Shown: positions 8,016 through 17,422 of the stretch, one piece after another
How positions within the stretch are numbered: position 1 is the stretch's first letter
Layout: the number at the start of each line of letters is the position of its first letter
Assembly: GCA_963825505.1 (NCBI GenBank)
Contig: CAWGTL010000002.1
Coordinates: forward strand, 62,001 to 126,000
Length of the DNA: 64,000 nucleotides
Direction of reading: 5' to 3'
Origin: JBBQSN01 sp963825505
GTDB lineage: Bacteria > Actinomycetota > Actinomycetes > Actinomycetales > CAWJMD01
Program-made: the position numbers and the translations under genes
The notes under the pieces: generated by a model
What the model saw: only the letters and a program-made list of their open reading frames with translations
Database searches by the model: none
What the model was told of the DNA's origin: nothing

Positions 8016-9751
8016 TGCTCGTCCGGCTCGTCGCCAGGCACCTGTCGCCCTACCGGGCCGCGCTGGTCGTGCTGGTGCTGCTCCAGCTCGCCGGCACCAT
8101 CGCCTCGCTCTACCTGCCGAGCCTCAACGCGAGGATCATCGACGAGGGCGTGGCGGTCGGCGACACCGGCTTCATCATGCGCGCCGGGGGCTGGATGCTG
8201 GCGATCTCGCTGGTCCAGGTCGTGGCGACGGTCGCGGCCACCTACCTCGGTGCGCGCTCGTCCGCCCTGATGGGTCGCGACCTGCGCCAGTCGCTGTTCG
8301 ACCGGGTGGGCACCTTCTCGGCGCAGGAGGTGACGAAGTTCGGTGCGCCGACGCTGATCTCGCGCACCACCAACGACGTCACCCAGGTCCAGACGGTCAC
8401 CAACATGGGCCTGACGATGCTGGTGTCGGCGCCGATCATGATGGTCGGCGGCATCGTCATGGCCGTCCGGGAGGACCTGGGGCTCTCCTGGCTGGTGGCC
8501 GTCGCCGTCCCGGTGCTCGCGCTGAGCGTCGCCGCCGTGATCTCGCGGATGATCCCCCAGTTCCGGATCATGCAGACCTCGGTCGACTGGGTGAACCGCG
8601 TCCTGCGCGAGCAGATCACGGGAGTCCGCGTGGTCCGGGCCTTCGTCCGCGAGCCGCACGAGGAGGCCAGGTTCAACGAGGCCAACGACCAGTACACGGG
8701 CACCGCGCTCGCCGTCGGTCGCCTGATGGCGTTGGCGTTCCCCATCGTCATGCTGGTCTTCAACGCGTCCACGGTCGCCGTGCTGTGGTTCGGCGCCGAG
8801 CGGGTGGGCAACGGGCAGATGCAGGTCGGCGCCCTCACGGCGTTCATGAGCTACCTGATGCAGATCCTGATGTCGGTGATGATGGCCACCTTCATGTCGA
8901 TGATGATCCCGCGCGCCGCGGTGTCGTCCGGACGCATCGACGAGGTGCTGCGCACCGACAGCTCGGTGACGGTCCCCGACCGGCCCGAGGCGATCCCGGC
9001 CGGTCCGGTCACCGTCGAGGCGCGCGGCGTCTCGTTCCACTACCCCGGCGCCGACGTTCCCGTGCTGCAGGACGTCTCGTTCACCGCCCGACCCGGCACC
9101 ACCACCGCCGTCATCGGTTCCACCGGCTCCGGCAAGACCACCCTGGTCAACCTGGTGCCGCGGCTGTACGACGTCACCGGTGGCTCGCTGCTGGTCGGCG
9201 GGGTCGACGTGCGGGAGGCCGACCCGGACGCCCTGTGGGACCTGATGGGCCTGGTGCCGCAGCGTCCGTACCTGTTCTCCGGCACCGTCGCCAGCAACCT
9301 GAGGTACGGCAAGACCGACGCCACCGACGACGAGCTCTGGGAGGCGCTGCGGATCGCGCAGGCCGAGGACTTCGTCCGGGCGATGCCGCTCGGGCTCGAC
9401 GCCCCGATCGCCCAGGGCGGCACCAACGTCTCCGGCGGGCAGCGTCAGCGGCTGGCGATCGCGCGCGCCGTGGTGCGCCGGCCCGCGGTGTACCTGTTCG
9501 ACGACTCGTTCTCCGCCCTCGACCTGTCCACCGACGCGCGGCTCCGCTCGGCGCTCGCGCCGGTGACGCGGGACGCCACGGTGATCGTGGTGGCGCAACG
9601 GGTCTCGACCATCATCGACGCCGACCAGGTGGTCGTGCTCGAGGACGGCCGGGTGGTCGGGGTGGGCCGCCACGACGAGCTGCTCGAGACCTGTCCCACC
9701 TACCTCGAGATCGTCGAGTCGCAGCAGAGCAGCGAGGAGGTGGCAGCGTGA
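8015..9751 (+). CDS. ABC exporter half-transporter with degenerate catalytic site (subunit 1)
   Basis: Fused membrane-ATPase half-transporter of 578 residues: six-helix exporter domain (about 15-310) and nucleotide-binding domain. Walker A is GSTGSGKTT (about 367) and the signature is the canonical VSGGQRQR (about 472). The Walker B reads VYLFDDSFSALD (about 495): Asp replaces the catalytic Glu. Together with the altered signature in the next gene this is the arrangement of heterodimeric exporters with one inactive ATP site (TM287/288, BmrCD type). It therefore should function only with subunit 2, whose GTG start overlaps its TGA. Substrate unknown; multidrug export is the usual role. Confidence 0.93.
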   Translation: MLVRLVARHLSPYRAALVVLVLLQLAGTIASLYLPSLNARIIDEGVAVGDTGFIMRAGGWMLAISLVQVVATVAATYLGARSSALMGRDLRQSLFDRVGTFSAQEVTKFGAPTLISRTTNDVTQVQTVTNMGLTMLVSAPIMMVGGIVMAVREDLGLSWLVAVAVPVLALSVAAVISRMIPQFRIMQTSVDWVNRVLREQITGVRVVRAFVREPHEEARFNEANDQYTGTALAVGRLMALAFPIVMLVFNASTVAVLWFGAERVGNGQMQVGALTAFMSYLMQILMSVMMATFMSMMIPRAAVSSGRIDEVLRTDSSVTVPDRPEAIPAGPVTVEARGVSFHYPGADVPVLQDVSFTARPGTTTAVIGSTGSGKTTLVNLVPRLYDVTGGSLLVGGVDVREADPDALWDLMGLVPQRPYLFSGTVASNLRYGKTDATDDELWEALRIAQAEDFVRAMPLGLDAPIAQGGTNVSGGQRQRLAIARAVVRRPAVYLFDDSFSALDLSTDARLRSALAPVTRDATVIVVAQRVSTIIDADQVVVLEDGRVVGVGRHDELLETCPTYLEIVESQQSSEEVAA

Positions 9752-11808
9752 CCGCCGAAGGCGTGAAGTCGGAGGAGGAGAAGGCGGCGGAGGCCCGTCG
9801 CGGACCCCAGGTCCGCGGTCCCGGCGGCCACATGCCGATCGGCGCGCCGGTGCAGAAGTCGCAGCAGTTCGGCCCCTCGGCCAAGCGGCTGCTGCGGCTG
9901 ATGGGCCCGGAGCGGCCGCTGGTGCTGCTCACCGTGGCGCTCGCCGTCGTCAGCGTGGTGCTGACCGCGATCGGGCCGAAGGTGCTGGGCCGCGCCACCG
10001 ACCTGATCTTCGCCGGCTACATCGGCAGCCGGCTGCCCGAGGGGGTCTCGCGCGACCAGGCGGTCGAGGGACTGCGGTCCTCCGGTGAGGACCGGTTCGC
10101 CGACATGGTCGCGGGCATGCCCGACCTGGTGCCCGGGCGGGGCATCGACATGGGCGGCGTCGGCCGCGTCCTGCTGGTGGCCCTGGCGATCTACGTCGTC
10201 GCCTCGCTGCTGTCGTGGTGGCAGGGCTACGTGCTCGCCGGCGCGGTGCAGCGCACCATCCACCGGCTGCGCCGCGACGTGGAGGCCAAGCTGCACCGGC
10301 TGCCGCTGCCGTACTTCGACAACCAGCCCCGGGGCGAGCTGCTCAGCCGGGTCACCAACGACATCGACAACGTCGCGACCTCGTTGCAGCAGACGCTGTC
10401 GCAGCTGCTCACCTCGCTGCTCACGGTCATCGCGATGGTGGCGATGATGATCTACATCTCGCCCCTCCTGGCGATCATCGCGCTGGTGACGATCCCGGTG
10501 TCGATGGTGCTCACCGGCGCGATCGCCAAGCGGTCGCAGGTGAAGTTCGTCCAGCAGTGGAAGAACACCGGCGAGCTGAACGGGATCATCGAGGAGACCT
10601 ACACCGGCCACGGCCTGGTCAAGGTCTTCGGCCGCCAGCACGAGGTGGCGGAGTCGTTCCGGGAGAAGAACTCCGAGCTGTTCGGGGCCACGTTCGGCGC
10701 CCAGTTCATCAGCGGCATCATCATGCCGGCGATGATGTTCGTCGGGAACCTCAACTACGTCGTCGTCGCCGTCGTCGGTGGGCTGCGGGTGGCGTCCGGG
10801 ACGATGAGCCTCGGTGACGTCCAGGCGTTCATCCAGTACTCGCGCCAGTTCACGCAGCCGCTGACGCAGGTGGCGTCGATGGCCAACCTGATGCAGTCCG
10901 GGGTGGCCTCGGCCGAGCGGGTCTTCGAGGTGCTCGACGCGCCCGAGCAGGTCACCGAGGCGCCGGCGCGGGTCGAGATCGACGACGCGCACGGCCGGGT
11001 CGCGTTCGAGGACGTCTCGTTCAGCTACGACCCCGGCACCCCGCTGATCGAGCACCTCGACCTCCAGGTCGAGCCCGGCCAGACCGTCGCCATCGTCGGT
11101 CCCACCGGCGCGGGCAAGACCACGCTGGTCAACCTCGTGATGCGCTTCTACGAGCTCGACGGCGGCCGGATCACGCTCGACGGCGTCGACGTCACCGCGA
11201 TGCCGCGCGAGCAGCTGCGGTCGCGGATCGGCATGGTGCTGCAGGACACCTGGTTGTTCAACGGCACCATCCGCGACAACATCGCGTACGGCCGCCCCGG
11301 GGCCGCACCCGAGGAGGTGCAGGAGGCCGCCGAGGCCACGTTCGTCGACCGCTTCGTGCACTCGCTGCCGGACGGCTACGACACCGTCATCGACGACGAG
11401 GGCAGCAACATCAGCGCGGGCGAGAAGCAGCTGGTGACGATCGCCCGGGCGTTCCTGTCAGACCCCGACCTGCTGATCCTCGACGAGGCCACCTCCTCGG
11501 TCGACACCCGCACCGAGCGGCTCGTGCAGCAGGCGATGGCCGCGCTGCGCACCGACCGCACCAGCTTCGTCATCGCCCACCGGCTGTCGACCGTCCGCGA
11601 CGCCGACCTGATCCTGGTGATGGAGCAGGGGCGGATCGTCGAGAAGGGCACGCACGCGCGGCTGCTCGAGGTCGACGGCGCCTACGCGCGCCTGTACCGC
11701 GCCCAGTTCAGCGGCGCGGCGGTCGACCTGGAGGCCGAGGCGGCTGCCGCGCAGGGCGGGCCCGGCGGGGCCCCCGCGGGCGCGCCGGCTCAGGCACCGG
11801 CGAGGTAG
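9748..11808 (+). CDS. ABC exporter half-transporter with catalytic Walker B (subunit 2)
   Basis: Partner half-transporter of 686 residues. A hydrophilic N-extension of about 50 residues comes before the membrane domain, which holds an unusual insert of about 60 residues (about 95-150) between helices 1 and 2, predicted outside the membrane. The nucleotide-binding domain has Walker A GPTGAGKTT (about 450) and Walker B LLILDEATSSVD (about 574) with the catalytic Glu, but a noncanonical signature ISAGEKQ in place of LSGGQ. This complements subunit 1, leaving one competent ATP site. The GTG at 9748 overlaps the previous stop (GTGA) and has GAGGAGG seven bases upstream. Its 3' end overlaps the converging glycosylase gene by 19 bases. 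Confidence 0.92.
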   Translation: MTAEGVKSEEEKAAEARRGPQVRGPGGHMPIGAPVQKSQQFGPSAKRLLRLMGPERPLVLLTVALAVVSVVLTAIGPKVLGRATDLIFAGYIGSRLPEGVSRDQAVEGLRSSGEDRFADMVAGMPDLVPGRGIDMGGVGRVLLVALAIYVVASLLSWWQGYVLAGAVQRTIHRLRRDVEAKLHRLPLPYFDNQPRGELLSRVTNDIDNVATSLQQTLSQLLTSLLTVIAMVAMMIYISPLLAIIALVTIPVSMVLTGAIAKRSQVKFVQQWKNTGELNGIIEETYTGHGLVKVFGRQHEVAESFREKNSELFGATFGAQFISGIIMPAMMFVGNLNYVVVAVVGGLRVASGTMSLGDVQAFIQYSRQFTQPLTQVASMANLMQSGVASAERVFEVLDAPEQVTEAPARVEIDDAHGRVAFEDVSFSYDPGTPLIEHLDLQVEPGQTVAIVGPTGAGKTTLVNLVMRFYELDGGRITLDGVDVTAMPREQLRSRIGMVLQDTWLFNGTIRDNIAYGRPGAAPEEVQEAAEATFVDRFVHSLPDGYDTVIDDEGSNISAGEKQLVTIARAFLSDPDLLILDEATSSVDTRTERLVQQAMAALRTDRTSFVIAHRLSTVRDADLILVMEQGRIVEKGTHARLLEVDGAYARLYRAQFSGAAVDLEAEAAAAQGGPGGAPAGAPAQAPAR

Positions 11809-12655
11809 TCGGCCCAGAGCTGCAGCATCGCGGTGGTGCGGTACGGCGCCCACCCGCGACGGCCAGCGCCGCCACCTCGCGCGCGGTCGGGTCGTCGCGG
11901 CCGGACCCGTGGCGGGTGAGCCGAGCGACCTGGCGCCGCACCGCGAGATCGGTGGGAAGCAGCACGTCGGGGTCCCGGGTCACCCGCAGCCGCAGGTAGT
12001 CGGCCGTCCAGGGCCCGATGCCCGGCAGCGCGAGCAGACCGGCGGCGTCGTGCACGAGGTCGGGGTCGGCGGCCAGCGCCCGGGCCACCCCCACCACGGT
12101 GCGCCCGCGCGCCCGCGTCATCGGCAGGGTCTCGGGGTCGACCGCCGCGAGCACCTCGGCCGACGGGAACGCGTGGGTCGGACCGGGGGCCGCGCCATCG
12201 GATCCGACGTCCGCACCGGGGAGCGGCCGTCCGTGCGCGCGGACGATCCGCCCGGTGACGGTGGCCGCCGCGGCGAGCGAGACCTGCTGGCCGACGACGG
12301 TGCGCACCAGCGTCTCGAGGTGGTCGGGGCTGCCTGGCACCCGCAGGCCCGGGCGTCGGCGCACCAGGGGGCCGAGCAGCGGGTCGGGCGCCAGCGCGCG
12401 CTCCGCCGGGCCGGAGTCGTCGTCGAGCCCGAGCAGGTCGCGAGCCACCGCGACCGCGGCTGCGGGCCCGCCGACCACCAGGTCGTCGCCGTCGACCCGC
12501 AGCGACACCGGCCGCTGCCGACCACCGACGGTCAGGACGCGTCGGTAGGTGGTGCCGTCCCAGGTCTCGAGGCCGGGCACGGCGTGGGCGGCGAGGAAGC
12601 CGAGCGACCACGCGAGGTCCTGCCGGCCGGTCGGACGGGTGCGGTGCTCGGCCAC
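11790..12655 (-). CDS. DNA-3-methyladenine glycosylase, AlkA-like (one frameshift)
   Basis: Base-excision enzyme removing alkylated purines. The N-terminal part matches the AlkA_N-like fold, then the HhH-GPD region carries VVGQQVSL, the hairpin LPGIGPWTADYLRLR, and LLPTDLAV with the Asp expected for catalysis. After EVAALAVAG the frame breaks: the conserved end, WAPYRTTAMLQLWADYLAGA, sits in another frame from 11852 leftward to the TGA at 11790. One missing base (or two extra) between about 11853 and 11870 explains it. I give the span of the restored gene from the GTG at 12655, about 288 residues. As the window has many such single-base breaks, sequence error is more likely than a true pseudogene. 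Confidence 0.82.
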
Positions 12656-12811
12656 GTCCGGAGCATCGCACGGGCGGCTGACGTCCGGTCCGGTCACGGT
12701 GGGTGAGACGAGGTCACCGTCCGGACACGGCGAGGGAACGATGCGAGGTCGGTTCGGGCACGGGCCCGGTCTTCGGTGTCCGGTCCGTCCGAGCGGGGTG
12801 AGGATGGATCC

Positions 12812-13123
12812 ATGACCACGCACCCGACGCGCGCGCCGATGGCGCCGTCCGTGCCGCAGGCGGGCGAGCCGTCGGTGGCAGCGGCCTGGGTGCTGGGCGT
12901 CCTGAGCGCCGTCGTGCTGGTGTTCATCCTCCTGCTGCTGTGGCTCGTGGTGCCCACGTACAACGCCCCAGGACCCGGCGAGCCCGGCTACGGCACGGTC
13001 GACCCGCACGGCTACGTGATGATCTTCGGCACCGTGATGCTGGTCTTCAGCGGACTCGTGCTCGCCTGCCTGGCGGTGCCCTTCGGCCTCCTGATGGCGC
13101 GGATCAGGCGGACGCGCCGCTGA
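12812..13123 (+). CDS. Small two-helix membrane protein, unknown function
   Basis: Predicted 103-residue protein not matched to any family I recognise. The N-terminal 25 residues are polar and Pro-rich; helix 1 is about residues 26-50 (VLGVLSAVVLVFILLLLWLV) and helix 2 about 72-95, ending in the basic tail RIRRTRR. The short loop between helices (YNAPGPGEPGYG) is Gly/Pro-rich. The ATG at 12812 is preceded by GAGGATGG at suitable distance; a GTG-type start at 12776 is possible but lacks that site. It lies between divergent and convergent neighbours with no operon partner. Its 3' end overlaps the converging dehydratase gene by 20 bases. Confidence 0.7.
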   Translation: MTTHPTRAPMAPSVPQAGEPSVAAAWVLGVLSAVVLVFILLLLWLVVPTYNAPGPGEPGYGTVDPHGYVMIFGTVMLVFSGLVLACLAVPFGLLMARIRRTRR

Positions 13124-13970
13124 CCTCGGTGCGGACGTGCAGGCCGGGCGTGCGCGTGCGGCGCATCTCGACGACGGCGGCGTCCTCGCCCACGGCGGTG
13201 TGCAGGGCCACCGTGCTGGGCAGCAGCACCGGCTTGGCGAACTGCGCGCGCACCGTGAGCGGACCGGCCGGCAGCCGGCCCTCCAGCGCGGCGAGCGAGC
13301 GGGCGTGCGTCCACATGCCGTGCGCGATCGCGCGGGGGAAGCCGAACGCCTTGGCGGCCAACGGGTTCAGGTGGATCGGGTTGACGTCGCCACTGACCGC
13401 CGCGTAGCGCCGGCCGACGTCGTCCGGCACCCGGAGCACCGACGACGGGCGTTCGGGCACCTCGGGCAGCTCGCGCTGCGGAGCGGCGTCGTCGCCGAGG
13501 GTGGAGCCGCCGGGCGGCGGCTGGTGCCCGCGCGCGAGGTAGGTGCTGCGGCCGTGCCACACGACCTGGCCGTCGACCCGGGCCTCTCCGTGCAGGTCGA
13601 CGAGCGCGCCCCTGGCGTGCTCGCGCAGGTCCTGCGCCCACACCAGCAGGTCGACCTGCTCGGTGGTGGACACCGGCCGGGCCACCTCGATCTCGTTGGC
13701 GACGTGCACCATCCCCGCCAGCGGCAGCGGGAACGACCGGGCAGCCATCAGCTCGACCTGCAGCGGGAAGGCGAGCACGTGCAGGTACGTGGGCGGCAGG
13801 GCGTCGGCGAGGGCGAACCCGCACACCCGCGCGTACCGGGCGAGGTGGGTGACGTCGGTGCGGCGGCCGCCGAGCTCGATCCGGGTGGCCGGCAGGTCGC
13901 CGCCGCGGCCACGCGAGGTGACGGCGGCCCGGACGAACAGGCGCTTGAGGTCCGGCGGCTCGGACAGCAC
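13104..13970 (-). CDS. MaoC-like 3-hydroxyacyl thioester dehydratase, HtdX type
   Basis: Double-hotdog dehydratase that removes water from 3-hydroxyacyl-CoA or -ACP. The C-terminal hotdog has the hydratase-2 motif YAAVSGDVNPIHLNPL followed by AIAHGMWTHA (about residues 190-225). The N-terminal hotdog is degenerate, as in mycobacterial HtdX (Rv0241c). Third gene of the leftward thiolase-FabG4-dehydratase operon, the same set as fadA2-fabG4-htdX in Mycobacterium but with the thiolase on the same strand. I use the GTG at 13970 (288 residues). The reading frame stays open upstream into the fabG stop without an ATG or GTG, so a CTG start a little earlier cannot be excluded. Confidence 0.87.
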   Translation of the reverse strand: MLSEPPDLKRLFVRAAVTSRGRGGDLPATRIELGGRRTDVTHLARYARVCGFALADALPPTYLHVLAFPLQVELMAARSFPLPLAGMVHVANEIEVARPVSTTEQVDLLVWAQDLREHARGALVDLHGEARVDGQVVWHGRSTYLARGHQPPPGGSTLGDDAAPQRELPEVPERPSSVLRVPDDVGRRYAAVSGDVNPIHLNPLAAKAFGFPRAIAHGMWTHARSLAALEGRLPAGPLTVRAQFAKPVLLPSTVALHTAVGEDAAVVEMRRTRTPGLHVRTEVSGASA

Positions 13971-14011
13971 CAGGCGGTTGGGGTCGCGCAGGGCCGGTCG
14001 GTCTCGCCACG

Positions 14012-15358
14012 TCAGGCCCCCAGCATGCTCTGGCCGCAGACCCGGACGACCTGGCCGGTGACCCCGGCGCTGCCCGGACGGGCGAACCAGGCGATCGTCT
14101 CGGCGACGTCGACCGGGAGCCCGCCCTGGGACAGGCTGTTGACCCGCCGCCCGATCTCCCTGGTGGCCAACGGGATCCGGCCGGTCATCTCGGTCTCGAT
14201 GAACCCGGGGGCCACGGCGTTGTAGGTGATGCCGCGCGGTGCGAGCAGCCGCGACTGCGCGCCGACCATGCCGATCACGCCGGCCTTGCTCGCGGCGTAG
14301 TTCACCTGCCCGCGGTTGCCGGCGATGCCGCTCATCGACGACACGGCCACCACCCGGCCGCCGTCCTTGACCGCGCCACCCGGGGCGAGCAGGACGTCGT
14401 CCATGCGCAGCTGGGCGGCGAGGTTGACCTCGAGCACGGCCCCCCAGCGGTCGGCGTCGGTGTTGACCAGCAGCTTGTCGCGGGTGATGCCCGCGTTGTG
14501 CACCACCAGGTCGATGCCGCCGCGCCGGGCGCCGGCCGCGGCGATGCGCGACCCGGCGTCGGCCGAGGTGACGTCGAGCTGCAGCGCCGTGCCGGCGACG
14601 CGGTTGGCCACCGTGGCGAGCTGCTGGCCGGCGGCCGCGACGTCGACGGCGATGACGGACGCGCCGTCGCGGGCCAGGACGTCGACGATCGAGGCGCCGA
14701 TGCCCCGGGCGGCACCGGTGACGACGGCGACCTTGCCCTCGAGCGGGCGCTCGCCGTCGGCGCCGACCACCTCGGCCGCGCCGACGCGCACGAGCTGGCC
14801 GTCGACGTAGGCCGACCGTCCGGAGAGGAAGAACTCCAGGGTGGAGGCGATCTCGGCGTCGTCGCCGAGGGTGTACACGGTGTTGGCGGTGGCGCCCTGC
14901 CGCAGCTCCTTGGCCACCGACCGGGTGATGCCCTCCAGCGCGCGCTGGGTGGCGGCGGCCTCGGGCTCCTCCAGGGTCTCCGGCGCCCGGCCCACGAGCA
15001 CCACGCGGCCGCAGCGGCCGAGCCGCTTCAGCGCCGGCGCCAGGACCGCACGCAGGTCCTCGAGGTCGGCGACGGTACGGGCACCGCTGACGTCGACCAC
15101 GACGGCAGCCAGGCGGCGGTCGGACGGCACCTCGGTGAGCACCTCGACCAGGGCGTCGGACAGCAGCGCGCCGACCTGCGCGTCGAACGGGGACGTGCGG
15201 CCTGCGGAGGCGACCAGGGCCGGGCCGTCGAGCAGCGGGTCGCCGGGGGTGTGGCGGCGCAGCGGGACCGGCTGGGGCAGCCCGAGCCGCGACGAGAGCG
15301 CCTTGCCGAAGCCGGAGCGGACGAACGAGGTGTAGCCGTCGGCGTGCACGCGGCTCAC
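14012..15358 (-). CDS. 3-oxoacyl-thioester reductase, FabG4 type (long SDR)
   Basis: NADH/NADPH-dependent reductase of 448 residues, about 200 longer than ordinary FabG. The extra N-terminal half (about 1-220) is a Rossmann-like domain without an intact cofactor motif, as in mycobacterial FabG4 (Rv0242c). The C-terminal SDR domain has TGAARGIG (about 230), HNAGIT, the Ser of VAVSSMSG and the YAASK catalytic Tyr/Lys (about 370). The GTG at 15358 overlaps the thiolase TGA (GTGA), showing translational coupling. With the thiolase and the dehydratase it covers three of the four beta-oxidation-type steps, so the operon could run either fatty-acid degradation or CoA-based elongation. Confidence 0.88.
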   Translation of the reverse strand: MSRVHADGYTSFVRSGFGKALSSRLGLPQPVPLRRHTPGDPLLDGPALVASAGRTSPFDAQVGALLSDALVEVLTEVPSDRRLAAVVVDVSGARTVADLEDLRAVLAPALKRLGRCGRVVLVGRAPETLEEPEAAATQRALEGITRSVAKELRQGATANTVYTLGDDAEIASTLEFFLSGRSAYVDGQLVRVGAAEVVGADGERPLEGKVAVVTGAARGIGASIVDVLARDGASVIAVDVAAAGQQLATVANRVAGTALQLDVTSADAGSRIAAAGARRGGIDLVVHNAGITRDKLLVNTDADRWGAVLEVNLAAQLRMDDVLLAPGGAVKDGGRVVAVSSMSGIAGNRGQVNYAASKAGVIGMVGAQSRLLAPRGITYNAVAPGFIETEMTGRIPLATREIGRRVNSLSQGGLPVDVAETIAWFARPGSAGVTGQVVRVCGQSMLGA

Positions 15359-16662
15359 TTGGCAGCCTCCAGGATCGCGACGACGCCCTGGCCGCCGGCG
15401 GCGCAGATGGAGATGAGCCCGCGTCCGGACCCCTTCTCGTGCAGCGACTTCGCCAGGCTCGCGACGATGCGGCCGCCGGTGGCGGCGAACGGGTGCCCGG
15501 CCGCCAGGCTCGAGCCGTTGACGTTCAGCTTCGTGCGGTCGATCGTGCCGAGCGGCTTGTCCAGGCCCAGCCGGTCGCGGCAGAAGTCCTCGTCGTCCCA
15601 GGCCTTGAGGGTGGTCAGGACGGTGGACGCGAAGGCCTCGTGGATCTCGTAGAAGTCGAAGTCCTGCAGCGTGAGCCCCTGGCGCGCCAGCAGCTTCGGC
15701 ACGGCGTACGACGGCGCCATCAGCAGCCCCTCGCCGCCGTGCACGTAGTCGACCGCCGCGGTCTGGGCGTCGACCACGTGGGCGAGCACGGGCAGACCGT
15801 GCTCGGCGGCCCACTCGTCGGAGCCGAGCAGCACGGCCGAGGCGCCGTCGGTGAGCGGTGTGGAGTTGCCGGCGGTCATCGTGGCGTCGTCGCCGAGGTC
15901 CTTGCCGAACACCGGCTTCAGCCGGGCGAGCGCCTCGACCGAGGAGTCCGGGCGAAGGTTCTGGTCGCGGGTGAGCCCGAGGTAGCCGGTGACCAGGTCG
16001 TCCTGGAACCCGCGGTCGTACGAGGCGGCCAGGTTGCGGTGGCTCGCGGCGGCGATCTCGTCCTGCGCCTCGCGGGTGATGCCCCACTCGTGCGCGGTGA
16101 CGGCCATGTGGTCGCCCATCGACATCCCCGTACGCGGCTCGCTGTTGCGCGGGATCTCGGGCACCACCTGGGCGGGACGGATGCTCGCCAGCGCCTTGAT
16201 CCGCTGCTGCGGGGTCTTGGCCCGGCTCAGCGCGAGCAGGGTCTGGCGCAGGTCCTCGTTGACCGCGATCGGTGCGTCGGACGCGGAGTCGACGCCGCCG
16301 GCGATCGCGGAGTCCACCTGGCCGAGGGCGATCTTGTTCGCGGCCAGCACCACGGCCTCGAGGCCGGTGCCGCACGCCTGCTGGATGTCGTACGCCGGCG
16401 TGGCGGCCGAGAGCTGGGAGCCGAGCACCGCCTCGCGGGTCAGGTTGAAGTCGCGGCTGTGCTTGAGCACCGCACCGGCGACGACCTCCCCGACCTGCTG
16501 GCCGGCCAGCCCGAACCGCGCGACCAGGCTGTCGAGGGTGGCGGTGAGCATGTCCTGGTTGGACGCCCGGGCGTACGGACCGCCGGAGCGGGCGAAGGGG
16601 ATCCGGTTGCCGCCGATCACCGCGGCGCGGCGAGGGGCGGAGGGCGGGGCCTGACGTGCCAT
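15355..16662 (-). CDS. Acetyl-CoA C-acetyltransferase (thiolase), FadA2-like
   Basis: Thiolase of 435 residues that cleaves 3-ketoacyl-CoA or condenses two acyl-CoAs. The acylated cysteine is in QQACGTGLEAV (Cys97). The catalytic His is in GHPFAATGGR and the second Cys in CAAGGQGV near the C-terminus; this last motif differs from the usual C-x-G-G-G form but is found in FadA2/FadI-like proteins. First gene of the operon, start ATG 16662 with GGAG nine bases upstream. It faces a divergent TetR gene across 85 bases, which hold a candidate operator. Confidence 0.92.
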   Translation of the reverse strand: MARQAPPSAPRRAAVIGGNRIPFARSGGPYARASNQDMLTATLDSLVARFGLAGQQVGEVVAGAVLKHSRDFNLTREAVLGSQLSAATPAYDIQQACGTGLEAVVLAANKIALGQVDSAIAGGVDSASDAPIAVNEDLRQTLLALSRAKTPQQRIKALASIRPAQVVPEIPRNSEPRTGMSMGDHMAVTAHEWGITREAQDEIAAASHRNLAASYDRGFQDDLVTGYLGLTRDQNLRPDSSVEALARLKPVFGKDLGDDATMTAGNSTPLTDGASAVLLGSDEWAAEHGLPVLAHVVDAQTAAVDYVHGGEGLLMAPSYAVPKLLARQGLTLQDFDFYEIHEAFASTVLTTLKAWDDEDFCRDRLGLDKPLGTIDRTKLNVNGSSLAAGHPFAATGGRIVASLAKSLHEKGSGRGLISICAAGGQGVVAILEAAK

Positions 16663-16716
16663 CGGTGTGCTCTCCTGCTGGGCTGAGGGGGGTGCGGACC
16701 TACGACGACACTAGCA

Positions 16717-16738
16717 GGTACCCGGAGTATGCGGTACC
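16717..16738. promoter_or_regulatory. Candidate operator between thiolase and TetR operons
   Basis: Two copies of the 6-base palindrome GGTACC, 16 bases apart start to start, make a symmetric 22-base element 10 bases before the TetR start and 55 bases before the thiolase start. It is placed to control both divergent operons. Symmetry is limited to the outer hexamers, so this is a suggestion only. Confidence 0.4.
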
Positions 16739-16747
16739 GTCCGTCAC

Positions 16748-17422
16748 ATGAACCCACCCGTCCGTTCGGCGACCCCCCGGGACGGCCGCGACCGGCGCTG
16801 GGACGACCACCGCGCCGAGCGCCGGCGGTCCCTGGTCGAGGCCACGTTGCGCGCCGTGCGCCAGCACGGGTCGGGTGCCGGGATGGACGAGATCGCCGCG
16901 GTCGCCGGCACGTCCAAGACCGTTCTCTACCGGCACTTCGCCGACAAGGGCCAGCTCTACCTCGCCGTCACCGCGGCCGTGCACGGGCTGATCGCGCACG
17001 ACCTGCGGGTCAGCGTCGAGCGCGCCGGCGCCCAGGACGCGCGAGGCGCCGTCGCCGCGGCGGTCGACGCCTACCTCGCCCTGGTGGAGCGCGACCCGGA
17101 GGTCTACCGGTTCGTGGTGGAGCGTCCCCTCCTCGCCGGTGGCCAGTCGCCGGACGGCACGGACCCCGTCCGCGGCCTGGTGCAGCTGGTGGCGCAGCAG
17201 GTGGGCGAGACCCTCGCCGCTGCCGGGGCACCGGCCGACCGCGCCGTCACCTGGGGCCACGCTCTGGTCGGGATGGTGCGTGCCGTCGCCGACGCCTGGA
17301 TCGACTCCCCCTCTCCCGCACCGCGTCACGAGGTCGTCGAGCACCTCGTCGACCTCGCCTGGGACGGCCTCGCCGCCGCCCTCCCGCAGCCCGTCTCCGC
17401 CACGAACGAGGAGCCCTCGTGA
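16748..17422 (+). CDS. TetR family regulator of lipid genes
   Basis: Repressor-type protein of 224 residues. Helix-turn-helix: MDEIAAVAGTSKTVLYRHFA (about residues 39-58), with the following DKGQLYLAV helix typical of TetR proteins that respond to acyl-CoA or similar ligands. Its stop overlaps the GTG of the acyl-CoA oxidase gene, so they form one operon, and it is divergent from the thiolase-FabG4-HtdX operon. The likely role is control of both operons according to fatty acid supply; the ligand is inferred, not seen. Confidence 0.88.
   Translation: MNPPVRSATPRDGRDRRWDDHRAERRRSLVEATLRAVRQHGSGAGMDEIAAVAGTSKTVLYRHFADKGQLYLAVTAAVHGLIAHDLRVSVERAGAQDARGAVAAAVDAYLALVERDPEVYRFVVERPLLAGGQSPDGTDPVRGLVQLVAQQVGETLAAAGAPADRAVTWGHALVGMVRAVADAWIDSPSPAPRHEVVEHLVDLAWDGLAAALPQPVSATNEEPS

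Noticed and set aside
9700..11361. 553-codon leftward frame antisense to the second ABC gene
   Set aside because: No recognisable domain, Asp/His/Arg-rich composition and full overlap with a well-supported transporter gene.
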